Position numbers and translations under genes: made by a program. DNA of 64,000 nucleotides, from the NCBI RefSeq assembly GCF_900113415.1, contig NZ_FOPH01000003.1, positions 186,001 to 250,000 on the forward strand, read 5' to 3'. Positions 17,524 to 26,144 of the stretch are shown piece after piece. This stretch comes from Oribacterium sp. WCC10. Its GTDB lineage: Bacteria; Bacillota; Clostridia; Lachnospirales; Lachnospiraceae. The notes below the pieces were generated by a model. That model was not told the origin of the DNA. It was given only the letters and a program-made list of their open reading frames with translations, and searched no databases. How positions within the stretch are numbered: the stretch's first letter is position 1; each line of letters starts with the position of its first letter.

Positions 17524-19392
17524 TCAGTCAAAATCGATGATACCTTTTTCACTCAAAAGCCTCATGATTGATTCACTGTCTATGCCTAATCCTTCACGGA
17601 GTTTAGTGACATCACCATGCTCAACATAATTATCAGGCAATGTCACAGTTACTATCTTCACTTCCGGATGATTTTCATGAATATAAGCTTCAACCTGTAT
17701 GCCAAATCCTCCCTGCTTGACATTTTCTTCAAGTGTAACTATGACCTCATGATCTGATGCAAGAAGGTCAAGCATTGAAGTATCGACAGGTTTGATGAAA
17801 CGTGCATTAACCAGTGTGAGATCAAATCCCTTGTTCAATGCCTTTTCTCTGATATGAAGCGCTGTCGAAACCATAGAGCCTGCAGCAAGAAGAGCTATCT
17901 TCTCTCCTTTATGGATCATCTCTGATCTTCCGTACTCAATAGGAGCAGCGTATTCACTTAAACCCTGATATGCAACACCCCTCGGATACCTGATACTGAT
18001 GGGAAGATTGTAATTCATAGCAAATTCCATCATCATTCCAAGCTCTATAGCATTCTTTGGTGCCATAACAGACATATGAGGAATAGATGTAAGGAAGCTA
18101 TAATCAAAAATTCCCTGATGTGTCTCTCCGTCTGACCCGACAAGCCCTGCTCTGTCGATGCAAAATACAACAGGAAGTTTCTGAAGGCAAACATCATGAA
18201 CAATCTGGTCATAGGCTCTTTGTAAAAAGCTTGAATATACGGCAATAACAGGCTTGAGTCCGTTGGATGCCATACCGGCGGCACAGGTCACAGCATGTTG
18301 TTCAGCTATACCTACATCAAAAAATCTATTTGGGAACTCATGTGAAAACTTCGTAAGTCCTGTTCCGTCAGGCATTGCAGCTGTAATTCCAACGATCTTC
18401 TTATTGCTTTTGGCAAGCTCACATATCTTATCAGAAAAGAATTCCGTATATGTTTTCCCCTTGTGTGAAAGAGGTTTTCCCGAATGTACATCAAACGGAG
18501 ATACTCCATGATATCTTGATGGATATTTCTCCGCCGGCTTATAACCCTTACCTTTTTGTGTCAGTACATGAACTATAACTGCATGATCTATCTGCTTGGC
18601 TTCATTGATTGTACGTTCTACTTCTTTAATATTGTGTCCATCGATAGGTCCGAGATATGTTATTCCCATATCTTCGAAAAACATACCGGGAATAACAAGC
18701 TGTTTCAGAGATTTCTTGGCCTGCTGAATCTGCCTTACTACAGTCTCACCGACAAAAGGAACTTTCAGAAGAACACCGCCAACATCGACTTTCAGACGAT
18801 TATACCCCTTTGCCGAACGTAATCCGTTGAGATATTTGGATATACCTCCGACATTCTGGGAAATTGACATATTGTTATCATTGAGAACAATGATAAAATT
18901 CTTATGCATCCGGGATGCATTGTTCAGACCTTCGTAAGCAAGGCCTCCCGTCAATGCTCCGTCTCCGATCACGGAAACCACAGTATAGTTTTCACCCTTA
19001 ATGTCTCTTGCAGCAGCAATACCGAGCCCTGCAGAGATAGAAGTCGAACTATGACCTGTTCCGAAACAATCATATGGACTTTCAGAACGTTTAGGGAAAC
19101 CGCTCATGCCATGATACTGTCTTAAACCGTCAAAATTATCTTTACGACCGGAAAGAATCTTATGAGTATAAGCCTGATGTCCCACATCCCATACTATCTT
19201 ATCATTTGGCAGATCAAGTGCACGATACAGCCCGATGGTGAGATCAACAACTCCCAGATTGGATGCAAGATGCCCGCCGTATTCTGATGTTTTTTCGATT
19301 ATAAATTGTCTGATTTCGGACGCAAGCTGATCAAGTTGCCTGTCATTAAGCCTCTTTAGATCATGAGGTCCATGTATATCATCAAGTAACAT
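17524..19392 (-). CDS. dxs: 1-deoxy-D-xylulose-5-phosphate synthase
   Basis: A 622-residue thiamine-diphosphate enzyme joining pyruvate and glyceraldehyde 3-phosphate, the first step of the MEP isoprenoid pathway. The features are GGHLASNLGVVDLT (about residues 38-51), the ThDP/Mg site GDGALTGG with a downstream NDNNMSIS, the transketolase pyrimidine domain with AEQHAV, and the C-terminal transketolase domain. Length is typical. No strong Shine-Dalgarno site is seen at the ATG. Its cofactor links it to the nearby riboswitch-controlled thiamine-salvage locus. It lies between ispA and tlyA, as in most clostridia. Confidence 0.97.
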   Translation of the reverse strand: MLLDDIHGPHDLKRLNDRQLDQLASEIRQFIIEKTSEYGGHLASNLGVVDLTIGLYRALDLPNDKIVWDVGHQAYTHKILSGRKDNFDGLRQYHGMSGFPKRSESPYDCFGTGHSSTSISAGLGIAAARDIKGENYTVVSVIGDGALTGGLAYEGLNNASRMHKNFIIVLNDNNMSISQNVGGISKYLNGLRSAKGYNRLKVDVGGVLLKVPFVGETVVRQIQQAKKSLKQLVIPGMFFEDMGITYLGPIDGHNIKEVERTINEAKQIDHAVIVHVLTQKGKGYKPAEKYPSRYHGVSPFDVHSGKPLSHKGKTYTEFFSDKICELAKSNKKIVGITAAMPDGTGLTKFSHEFPNRFFDVGIAEQHAVTCAAGMASNGLKPVIAVYSSFLQRAYDQIVHDVCLQKLPVVFCIDRAGLVGSDGETHQGIFDYSFLTSIPHMSVMAPKNAIELGMMMEFAMNYNLPISIRYPRGVAYQGLSEYAAPIEYGRSEMIHKGEKIALLAAGSMVSTALHIREKALNKGFDLTLVNARFIKPVDTSMLDLLASDHEVIVTLEENVKQGGFGIQVEAYIHENHPEVKIVTVTLPDNYVEHGDVTKLREGLGIDSESIMRLLSEKGIIDFD

Positions 19393-19501
19393 TTCAAACT
19401 TTAAACTTTCTAAATATTTATGAGTATCCGGGAGATAGATGGCTAATGTCTCATGCAGATAACAGGTTATCTCTCATACACTATTCCCTTACTGACCCAC
19501 A

Positions 19502-20485
19502 TCATTTCTTTCGATTTATAAGCATATCCGTCAGACTGATAAGGAAGTTTTTGCAATCCTCATTAACTGATTTAAGTTCCTTAAGCTCTTCGATTGCCTG
19601 TACCGAAAGCTTCTCAACTTCTTTATGAGCCTCTGAAAGGCCATATATGGAAACATATGTGGTCTTATTATTGAGATCATCTGAATGAATAGGCTTACCA
19701 AGCACTTCTTCCGTACTTGTTTCGTCAAGTATATCATCCTGAATCTGAAAAGCCACGCCAATTTTTTCACCGATTCCGGAAAGACGCGCTATATCTTCAT
19801 CATCCGCACCACCGAGAATTGCCCCCGTCATAAGTGAAGCCTGAAGTAATGCACCGGTTTTAAGTCTGTATATAAACATTAGCTGCTCGTTTGAAAGCTT
19901 ATGTCCGGTCATCTCCACATCTACAACCTGTCCTCCAAGCATCCCGTTAACTCCGGACAGAGAAGAAAGATAATTGATGGCCTTAACTACGGAAAGTGAA
20001 AAGGAATTGATATCTGTTGCCGAAATATCCGATTCTCCTGACAACGCAGAAGTAAGCTGCTTTCTATATGCTTCCGAAACCGCTTCAAATGCATAAAGCG
20101 ATAAAGCATCCCCGGCAAGTGTACCCATGGCTTCACCGAATTTGTACCAGGTGGATTCTCTGCCTCTCCTGTACTTATCGCCGTCCATGCATGGAAGATC
20201 ATCATGGCACAGGCTGAATGTATGTATCATCTCCATGGCACCCATGCATGCATGAAGTATCGGTCTCATGAACCTGTCTCTGCTTTCACCCGCAATATCG
20301 ATATACAGTTCATAGCTTTTAAGCATAAGCATGGGCCTGATACGTTTCCCGCCTGCTTCCACTGAATACTTCATCGCTTCGAGAACTGTAGACTGAAGTC
20401 CATCTACCGGTGGAAGTTGATTTTTAATGATTTCATTTACAGTAGTCACTGTTTCATTAAGTTCATGAGAGAATTCCATCATCAT
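19502..20485 (-). CDS. ispA: Polyprenyl synthetase (farnesyl/geranyl diphosphate synthase)
   Basis: A 327-residue prenyl chain elongase using IPP and allylic diphosphates. The first Asp-rich motif reads DDLPCMDGDKYRRG (DDxxxxD type II loop) and the second QIQDDILDETSTEE, both intact, along with GGKRIRPML near residue 50. The segment before the first motif (HTFSLCHDD) fits short-chain (C10-C15) synthases. The start region MMM offers three ATGs; the first overlaps the end of xseB by 23 nt, implying translational coupling, and AAAGGT precedes it. The product feeds undecaprenyl and quinone-type lipids. Confidence 0.95.
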   Translation of the reverse strand: MMMEFSHELNETVTTVNEIIKNQLPPVDGLQSTVLEAMKYSVEAGGKRIRPMLMLKSYELYIDIAGESRDRFMRPILHACMGAMEMIHTFSLCHDDLPCMDGDKYRRGRESTWYKFGEAMGTLAGDALSLYAFEAVSEAYRKQLTSALSGESDISATDINSFSLSVVKAINYLSSLSGVNGMLGGQVVDVEMTGHKLSNEQLMFIYRLKTGALLQASLMTGAILGGADDEDIARLSGIGEKIGVAFQIQDDILDETSTEEVLGKPIHSDDLNNKTTYVSIYGLSEAHKEVEKLSVQAIEELKELKSVNEDCKNFLISLTDMLINRKK

Positions 20486-20699
20486 CCAATACCTTTACCT
20501 GTTTTTCAATCCTGTCGATACTGTCATTTGCAGTTTTCAATAACTCAATGCCTTTTTTATACATATCAAATGTTTTTTCCAGGCTGTCTTCATCTTCCAT
20601 TTTCACTATAAGATCATCAAGTTCTTTGAATACCTCATTCAGAGGAAGCTTGTTTTCCTCAGCTGTTTCTTCGGTTGTTTTTTTAGCTCTTGCCGGCAT
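20463..20699 (-). CDS. xseB: Exodeoxyribonuclease VII small subunit
   Basis: A 78-residue XseB, the accessory subunit of the ssDNA exonuclease. The helical core NEVFKELDDLIVKMEDEDSLEKTFDMY and GIELLKTANDSIDRIEKQVKVLD is characteristic. It overlaps xseA by 17 nt and ispA by 23 nt, showing tight operon coupling. The N-terminus MPARAKKTTEETAEEN is a charged, unstructured tail. Confidence 0.95.
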   Translation of the reverse strand: MPARAKKTTEETAEENKLPLNEVFKELDDLIVKMEDEDSLEKTFDMYKKGIELLKTANDSIDRIEKQVKVLDDDGILS

Positions 20700-22026
20700 A
20701 TATGACCTCCTCTACACGGCTTCTGAAACGCCCGTCTTTTAGTGTGGTTGTAATGATTGAACCTTCTTTGACCTTTTTTATACTGTCTAATCTGTGACCA
20801 TCTTCGCCCTGTACATAGCCATAACCACCGGACAGCTTGCGAAGCGGACTGACAGCATCAAGTCTTTCTGTCCTGAGCATAAGCTTATGATGTGCTTTGT
20901 CAAGGCTCTTCTCCATAAGTGCTGAAAAACCATCAAAATCTCGAAAACGATGTTTAAAAGTCTGCAGGCGATCATTCATTATGGTACTGATTACCAGATA
21001 GTTTTTCAGTTTATCTTTTGAAAGAACCAGCTTATCCTGCATATGCCTGTCAAGTTCACTTTTTAGAAGGATACTTTTTTTCTGGTATCCGCTGAGTATG
21101 AACTTAGGATTATGTTGATTGACATTCAGCTTACACAAAGACGTTTTCTGACGTGCATCATGTATATGTTCATTTATGACTGAATTCAAGGTCATCTTAT
21201 AACCCGCAAGATCTTCGATGAACTTTTGGAAGTCAAATACAGCCAGTTCTGCTCCTGCACTTGGCGTAGGTGCTCTGAGATCCGCCACAAAATCCGCTAT
21301 GGTGGTATCTGTCTCATGTCCTACAGCACTGATGATAGGTGTGTCTGCATCAAAAATAGCCTGAGCAACGTCACGCTCATTAAAAGCCCAAAGATCCTCA
21401 ATGGAACCACCGCCTCTTCCGACAATGATCACATCAAGATTCATGAGATCGAGAGTTTTGATTCCTCTGACTATGGATTCGACAGCACCGTCGCCCTGAA
21501 CAAGAGCAGGATATAAAGTTATATCAACATAAGGATTTCGTCTTTTGGATATCTGGATAATATCTCTGACAGCAGCACCGGTCTTGGCAGTCACTATACC
21601 TATCCTGGAGGCATAATCAGGTATCGGCTTTTTATACATAGGATCAAACAGTCCCATATCTGAAAGTTCTTCTTTCAGCTGTTCAAATCTTACGTAAAGA
21701 TCACCTATGCCATCCGCCACAAAGCTCCTGGCATATATCTGATAGTTACCGCCTCTTTCATATACTCCCACATTACCGGTACAGAGGACACTCATACCAT
21801 CCTCTAACTTAAACTGAAGCCCCGCACGATCTCTGGCGAACATAACGCCGGAAATCTGCGAAGCTGAATCCTTTAATGTGAAGTAAATATGACCTGAAGT
21901 ATGATACTTCAGGTTCGATATTTCGCCTTTGATAGTGATACCGGACAACGCAAAATCCTGGGCAAACATATTGGATATGTATCCGTTGACCTGCGAAACC
22001 GTATATGCATTTCTAAGCTGCTTCAT
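20683..22026 (-). CDS. xseA: Exodeoxyribonuclease VII large subunit
   Basis: A 447-residue catalytic subunit. An N-terminal OB-fold covers about residues 5-100 (VSQVNGYISNMFA, IKGEISNLKYHTSGHIYFTL). The catalytic domain contains GIVTAKTGAAVRDI, DVIIVGRGGGSIEDLWAFN and SAVGHETDTTIADFVADLRAPTPS, split here only for brevity. A long coiled coil follows, and a C-terminal segment with RLDAVSPLRKLSGGYGYV. It starts 2 nt after nusB. The enzyme degrades ssDNA to oligonucleotides in mismatch and damage repair. Confidence 0.96.
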   Translation of the reverse strand: MKQLRNAYTVSQVNGYISNMFAQDFALSGITIKGEISNLKYHTSGHIYFTLKDSASQISGVMFARDRAGLQFKLEDGMSVLCTGNVGVYERGGNYQIYARSFVADGIGDLYVRFEQLKEELSDMGLFDPMYKKPIPDYASRIGIVTAKTGAAVRDIIQISKRRNPYVDITLYPALVQGDGAVESIVRGIKTLDLMNLDVIIVGRGGGSIEDLWAFNERDVAQAIFDADTPIISAVGHETDTTIADFVADLRAPTPSAGAELAVFDFQKFIEDLAGYKMTLNSVINEHIHDARQKTSLCKLNVNQHNPKFILSGYQKKSILLKSELDRHMQDKLVLSKDKLKNYLVISTIMNDRLQTFKHRFRDFDGFSALMEKSLDKAHHKLMLRTERLDAVSPLRKLSGGYGYVQGEDGHRLDSIKKVKEGSIITTTLKDGRFRSRVEEVIYAGKS

Positions 22027-22028
22027 AT

Positions 22029-22577
22029 TTATTTTTTATTTTTATTGATTAGGATATGAACACTCTTACCCTCAGCAGACTTTTTCTCTGTAACTTCACC
22101 CTGCTGCTTGCGAGGAGCCTTTTCAATCTTCTTAGGCTCACGAGTACTGTCAACAAGCCTCGCAAGGACTCCGTTAACAAAAGAACCTGATTCATTGCCG
22201 CCATACTTCTTGGCCAGTTCAATAGCCTCGTTTATGGCTACCTTCTCAGGTACAGTCTCATCATAATTGATCTCATACAGAGCAAGACGAATCGCTGTAA
22301 GGTCTGTCTTGGTCATACGATCAGTCTTCCATCCTTCAGCAGACGAATTGATTCTTTCATCAAGCTCAGGAATCTTATCAACTATCTTCTGAACAGCACT
22401 TTCAAGTTCCTGCTGATCTTCCTCAGAAAGCTTCTCAATGCGGATCAGATTGTCACCGTCTTCGTAATCAGGTGAATCAAAGTAACGCTCCATCTGTGTA
22501 GGGATCTCCTCTCCGGGGTAAAACTGTGTGGAGAAAAGAAGTTTAAATTTATGATCTCTTTCTTCTCGCTTATTCAT
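22029..22577 (-). CDS. nusB: Transcription antitermination factor NusB
   Basis: A 182-residue helical protein that binds boxA RNA with NusE (S10) to prevent premature termination in rRNA operons. The family signature is [15 protein letters not shown] and [26 protein letters not shown], with the N-terminal [18 protein letters not shown]. It is about 40 residues longer than E. coli NusB because of a basic, disordered C-terminal tail ([18 protein letters not shown]). It lies between the Asp23 gene (69 nt upstream, separated from its start at 22577) and xseA. Confidence 0.95.
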   Translation of the reverse strand: MNKREERDHKFKLLFSTQFYPGEEIPTQMERYFDSPDYEDGDNLIRIEKLSEEDQQELESAVQKIVDKIPELDERINSSAEGWKTDRMTKTDLTAIRLALYEINYDETVPEKVAINEAIELAKKYGGNESGSFVNGVLARLVDSTREPKKIEKAPRKQQGEVTEKKSAEGKSVHILINKNKK

Positions 22578-22646
22578 ATTTTCCTATCTCATTTCAATGT
22601 ACTGACTAAAAGTTTCCTGGATATAAACTCCATATAGTAAGAATAC

Positions 22647-23030
22647 TTACTCTTCAGGTGTAACAACTCCGGAGATCTTGATGTTGACATCAAGTACGTT
22701 AAGACCGGTCATAGACTCAATAGCCTGAGCAACCTTATCCTGAACATTCTTGGATACTTCAGGAATAGAGTAACCATACTTGACATTAAGACTCAGATCA
22801 ACGGAGACATGCTCTTCTTCGATGCTGATGGACACACCCTTTGAAAGATCCTTGATACCCATCATCGTAATGATCTCTCCGGACCATCCACCGTCCATGG
22901 AATCAACTCCTTCAATCTCTGTTGCTGCGATACCGGCAATGACTGCTACAACTTCATCAGCTATAACAACCTGTCCGTTCTCATCCTTCTCATATACAAC
23001 ATGTGTTGCTCTCTCTTGATTCTGTTCCAT
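22647..23030 (-). CDS. Asp23/Gls24 family envelope stress response protein (YqhY-like)
   Basis: A 127-residue Asp23 family protein. The conserved block VIADEVVAVIAGIAATEIEGV and the segment VSVDLSLNVKYGYSIPEVSKNVQ define it. In Bacillus the homologue next to nusB (YqhY) affects fatty-acid synthesis through acetyl-CoA carboxylase; transfer of that role here is inference from gene order. The start is the ATG at 23030 with GGAGG 6 nt upstream, rather than an earlier frame without one. It heads the nusB-xseAB-ispA-dxs run. Confidence 0.92.
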   Translation of the reverse strand: MEQNQERATHVVYEKDENGQVVIADEVVAVIAGIAATEIEGVDSMDGGWSGEIITMMGIKDLSKGVSISIEEEHVSVDLSLNVKYGYSIPEVSKNVQDKVAQAIESMTGLNVLDVNIKISGVVTPEE

Positions 23031-23189
23031 AAAGAACCTCCAATAAAAGTTGTGCAAATGCACATTTTACAGACATCTGCCGAATTTGTACAGATTATTT
23101 TTAAATTTAGGCATAGTCCGACAATTTTTTAGTTAAACCTTGGCAATATGATAACACAATAATATGTTTTATGCATCAAATAATGCATA

Positions 23190-23756
23190 TTATCTCACAG
23201 TAATATAATTTTTAAGCTTTTCAAAAGTTTTGTCGCCTATTCTTTTTACATTTTTGATTTCTTCAATATCTGCAAATCCGCCATACCTGTTTCTGTAATC
23301 TATAATATTTTGTGCCGTTGAAGGACCGACTCCAGGCAATGAATCAAGCTCCTGTAATGATGCTTTATTCAGATTTACAAGTGACGAGTTCTCTTCTGTG
23401 TTTACCTCGGCTTCCTCCGGTAAGGCTATTTCTGTTTCCTCAAGAACATCTTCAGATTCATTTTCTTCTGTCTCACGTGATGCTTCTTCATATACGTTAT
23501 CACCTGTATTATTCTTTTTCTGTACATCATCCGGAAAGTCAGTTTGATCGTTTATATCAGTCACGGCTTTACCCTCTGAAACACCGGTCTCTTCATATAT
23601 TATTGCATTTGCCTGCTGTTCACTTACAAAGCTGATACCTGTTTCCTTTCTCTCAGAAGTCACATACCAAATACCGCACATTATCATTAAAATCATGGCC
23701 GTGATTTGTTTGAACCTTTTTAGTTTTTCATGCATTTCGTATTTCTTTTTATCCAT
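23190..23756 (-). CDS. Short ComEA-like helix-hairpin-helix protein
   Basis: A 188-residue protein with an N-terminal transmembrane anchor (about residues 17-35, ITAMILMIMCGIWYV), a 90-residue acidic linker rich in Glu, Asp and Asn, and a C-terminal HhH DNA-binding domain (LNKASLQELDSLPGVGPSTA and IKNVKRIGDKTFEKLKNYI). ComEA binds incoming DNA at the membrane for transformation. The SLBB domain normally present between anchor and HhH is missing and replaced by the acidic linker. The ATG at 23756 is chosen over a TTG 14 codons earlier. No comEC is adjacent. Confidence 0.82.
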   Translation of the reverse strand: MDKKKYEMHEKLKRFKQITAMILMIMCGIWYVTSERKETGISFVSEQQANAIIYEETGVSEGKAVTDINDQTDFPDDVQKKNNTGDNVYEEASRETEENESEDVLEETEIALPEEAEVNTEENSSLVNLNKASLQELDSLPGVGPSTAQNIIDYRNRYGGFADIEEIKNVKRIGDKTFEKLKNYITVR

Positions 23757-23780
23757 GATATATAAGTTTCCTTCCTTCAC

Positions 23781-23808
23781 TTGACACGAATCTGTCAAGA
23801 GTTATAAT
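23781..23808 (+). promoter_or_regulatory. Sigma-A promoter of the thiT riboswitch transcript
   Basis: TTGACA (23781-23786) and TATAAT (23803-23808) are perfect consensus boxes 16 nt apart. Transcription would begin just before the TPP aptamer, as expected. Confidence 0.9.
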
Positions 23809-23819
23809 TCTTGAGAACA

Positions 23820-23901
23820 AACGCTAGGGGCGCATTTGCTGAGATGATCCTTTGGATCAACCCTTTTTACCTGATCAGGTTAGTACCTGCGTAGGGAAGC
23901 A
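23820..23901 (+). ncRNA. TPP (THI-box) riboswitch of thiT
   Basis: The aptamer shows the conserved TPP elements in order: AGGGGCGC, GCTGAGAT, a variable hairpin (GATCCTTTGGATC), ACCCTTTTTACCTGATC, GGTTAGTACC and TGCGTAGGGAAGC. It binds thiamine diphosphate and lowers expression of the downstream transporter. The expression platform lies at 23902-23981 and ends in a hairpin that contains the thiT ribosome site and is followed by seven T. Confidence 0.97.
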
Positions 23902-23957
23902 ATTATCTGTTGATATCACTTGTACTTTTAGTGAGTTACATGATATTTATGCATGCC

Positions 23958-23981
23958 CCTCCATTCAAAGGAGGTTTTTTT
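23958..23981 (+). promoter_or_regulatory. Hairpin enclosing the thiT Shine-Dalgarno site
   Basis: CCTCC (23958-23962) pairs with GGAGG (23970-23974), with loop ATTCAAA, and is followed by T23975-T23981 immediately before the ATG at 23982. The ribosome site is thus the 3' arm of the stem. It could act as a sequestering hairpin or as a short terminator under control of the TPP aptamer. Confidence 0.7.
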
Positions 23982-24521
23982 ATGTCAAAAAATGTCAAAA
24001 CTATCGTCTTCTGTGCTGCATGTATCGCACTGGCCACCATCACTTCAATGATTAAGATCTTTCACTTTCCCACAGGTGGTTCCATCACTCTTTGTTCTTC
24101 GCTTTTTGCCATTCTTCCCGGATTTTTCTTCGGTCCGGTTACAGGTATCATTACCGGAGTAGCATATGGCCTTCTTCAGCTCATAGTTGATCCATATATT
24201 CTTACCCCTGTACAGGCATTTATTGATTACATTCTTGCCTTCGGAGCACTCGGCGTGTCCGGATTCTTTTCGAACAAAAAGAACGGTCTCTGCTATGGAT
24301 ACATTGCTGCATGCATACTGAGATGGTTCTTTGCATTTTTATCAGGTGTATTATTCTTTGGCGAATATGCATGGGCAGGCTGGAATCCTGTTCCATACTC
24401 TGCCGTATACAACCTTATATGCATCGGTTCAGAAGCCATTTTAACTCTTGTTGTTCTTCAGGTTCCGGCATTCATCAATGCTTTCACCACAATGAAATCC
24501 AGCATAAATACAGCACACTGA
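23982..24521 (+). CDS. thiT: ECF thiamine transporter S component ThiT
   Basis: A 179-residue six-helix substrate-binding subunit of an energy-coupling-factor transporter, which takes up thiamine with a shared EcfAA'T module encoded elsewhere. The ThiT signatures are the segment around PYILTPVQAFIDYILAFGAL, an aromatic thiamine-binding region VLFFGEYAWAGWNPVPYS and the N-terminal GGSITL motif. The start ATG directly follows the riboswitch expression platform and GGAGG; longer upstream readings run into the riboswitch. A strong terminator follows at 24562. Confidence 0.95.
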   Translation: MSKNVKTIVFCAACIALATITSMIKIFHFPTGGSITLCSSLFAILPGFFFGPVTGIITGVAYGLLQLIVDPYILTPVQAFIDYILAFGALGVSGFFSNKKNGLCYGYIAACILRWFFAFLSGVLFFGEYAWAGWNPVPYSAVYNLICIGSEAILTLVVLQVPAFINAFTTMKSSINTAH

Positions 24522-24561
24522 ATCATTCCTCATAACATAAGCACATATGCGAAGAAATATG

Positions 24562-24594
24562 GTGGGTGGCATGCCTATGCCGCTCACTTTTTTT
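24562..24594 (+). terminator. Terminator of thiT
   Basis: GTGGGTGGCAT pairs with ATGCCGCTCAC (11 bp, two G-T pairs) around loop GCCT and is followed by seven T. Confidence 0.9.
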
Positions 24595-24621
24595 GATTTT
24601 TGTATTTGATTTAATGGAAAT

Positions 24622-24641
24622 CCGGTCACGAAAGTGACCGG
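24622..24641 (-). terminator. Hairpin after thiM, probable terminator
   Basis: CCGGTCAC/GTGACCGG is a perfect 8-bp stem with a GAAA loop, 46 nt past the thiM stop on the minus strand. The following T content (ATTTCCATT) is weak, so it may be a 3'-end stabiliser. Confidence 0.5.
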
Positions 24642-24686
24642 TAATGAGATTTATATATTAGCCTAATTTTAGAAATATAGCAAGAA

Positions 24687-25550
24687 TTAAAATGCAGAAA
24701 ACATATCCATAATCATCATTCTAAACGTACCTGAGCCATAGTTTCCGTTTGGTAATGGTTTATTCAGTCTCAGGAATCTGACATTTTCCTCTGCCTTTTC
24801 CGAAACATGATTTATATACCTGATACCGGAAAGAACCGCACTGAAATAAGTGAACGACTGTCCCGAATCGCCAACACTCTTATTGTAAATATCAGCTCCT
24901 GCTAAAAATGCTGACAATACGACTGATGACATACATCCTGTTCCCGTCACACCCGTCATCATTGCCGAACCGCCTATTACCTTTTCGGTTTCATACGGTG
25001 AAGAAATAAGATCTGTACTGCCTGAACAGATAAGAACAGGTGAATAAACTATTCCCTTTTCTTCATAGCATTTCTTTTTATCGATGCAAAACCTCTGCAT
25101 CATCAGAAGAAGTTCATCGTCATCTGTTCCATCCTTAAATCTGAATGAATCAACTCCTGTTTCTGTTTTTTCATCCTTCAGGACAGCCATGATTTCAGCA
25201 CGGTTTCCTCTTATGACAGAAGGATGATAATCATCGATAAGTTCTTTCATAAAGCCTCTTCTGAACGAAGAGCCTGAAACGCCTACCGGATCTACCAGAA
25301 TCGGAATACCTTTAGCATTAGCCGCAGCAGCACTTTCTCTCATGGATTCAAAGTACTCGGTAGCTCCAAGATTCAATTCAAGTCCGTCACTTCCCGAAGT
25401 TATCTCACCTGCCTCTTCCGGTGCATGCGACATGACCGGACGTGCTCCTATGGCAAGGAGTACGTTCGCACAGTCGTTGACAGTCACATAGTTGGTTATA
25501 GAATGTATAAGTGGTCTGTTTTTTCTGATTATTTCTATGATTCTTTCCAT
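24687..25550 (-). CDS. thiM: Hydroxyethylthiazole kinase
   Basis: A 287-residue ribokinase-like enzyme that phosphorylates the thiazole alcohol HET for reuse in thiamine synthesis. The family features are NYVTVNDCANVLLAIGARPVM (shown in part), the PILVDPVGVSGSSF segment, and the catalytic GTGCMSSVVLSAF near residue 205 (Cys as in ThiM). Length is slightly above the usual 265-270 because of insertions around residues 130-160. It is the last gene of the thiE-thiD-thiW-thiM operon, 11 nt after thiW. The ribosome site is weak, suggesting coupling to thiW. Confidence 0.94.
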   Translation of the reverse strand: MERIIEIIRKNRPLIHSITNYVTVNDCANVLLAIGARPVMSHAPEEAGEITSGSDGLELNLGATEYFESMRESAAAANAKGIPILVDPVGVSGSSFRRGFMKELIDDYHPSVIRGNRAEIMAVLKDEKTETGVDSFRFKDGTDDDELLLMMQRFCIDKKKCYEEKGIVYSPVLICSGSTDLISSPYETEKVIGGSAMMTGVTGTGCMSSVVLSAFLAGADIYNKSVGDSGQSFTYFSAVLSGIRYINHVSEKAEENVRFLRLNKPLPNGNYGSGTFRMMIMDMFSAF

Positions 25551-25561
25551 CTTAATATAGT

Positions 25562-26116
25562 CTACTTTGACTCCAAAATATCTTTAGCTCTTTCAATCAT
25601 TCTGATCTGCTTTAGTGCCATTGTTATGATGATTGCAAGAAATGTTCCGCCTATGGTGCTGATAAGGAACGGTATAACAAACGTAAATACACCGGCAGCG
25701 CTGTTTCCCATCACAAATGCTGATACAGGATAAGACAGCATCCCGCCTATGATTCCGGTACCGAAAACCTCACCTATATAGGCTGCAGGAAGCTTTTTGA
25801 AATACTTATACATAATACCTGATAAAAATGCACCGCACATAGACCCCGGAAAAGCAAGCAATGATCCGAGTCCCATAAGATTTCTCAGTACACTTGCTGT
25901 AAAAGCAGCTATTATTCCATAACCGGGGCCCAAAAAGATTGCACACAAAACATTTACAAGATGCTGTACAGGTGAACATTTTGAGCCGAATACGGGTATG
26001 GAAAATGTTGATCCTACTACAGCTACAGCTGCAAAAAATGCTGCAAGTGCAAGCTTTTTGGTGTTGATACCCGAAGTTACATTCATTTCCAGAGTTTCCT
26101 TTTTTAGATTATCCAT
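25562..26116 (-). CDS. thiW: ECF transporter S component ThiW (thiazole uptake)
   Basis: A 184-residue membrane protein with about five or six helices and the ThiW signature KLALAAFFAAVAVVGSTFSI and CSPVQHLVNVLCAIFLGPGY. ThiW is the predicted hydroxyethylthiazole transporter, always found with thiM and TPP riboswitches. The ATG has AGGAGA 7 nt upstream. It is 28 nt after thiD and 11 nt before thiM. The short hydrophilic N-terminus (MDNLKKETLEMNVTSG) is typical for S components. Confidence 0.94.
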   Translation of the reverse strand: MDNLKKETLEMNVTSGINTKKLALAAFFAAVAVVGSTFSIPVFGSKCSPVQHLVNVLCAIFLGPGYGIIAAFTASVLRNLMGLGSLLAFPGSMCGAFLSGIMYKYFKKLPAAYIGEVFGTGIIGGMLSYPVSAFVMGNSAAGVFTFVIPFLISTIGGTFLAIIITMALKQIRMIERAKDILESK

Positions 26117-26144
26117 TACAATCTCCTGTTCCGGAGCAGCAAAT

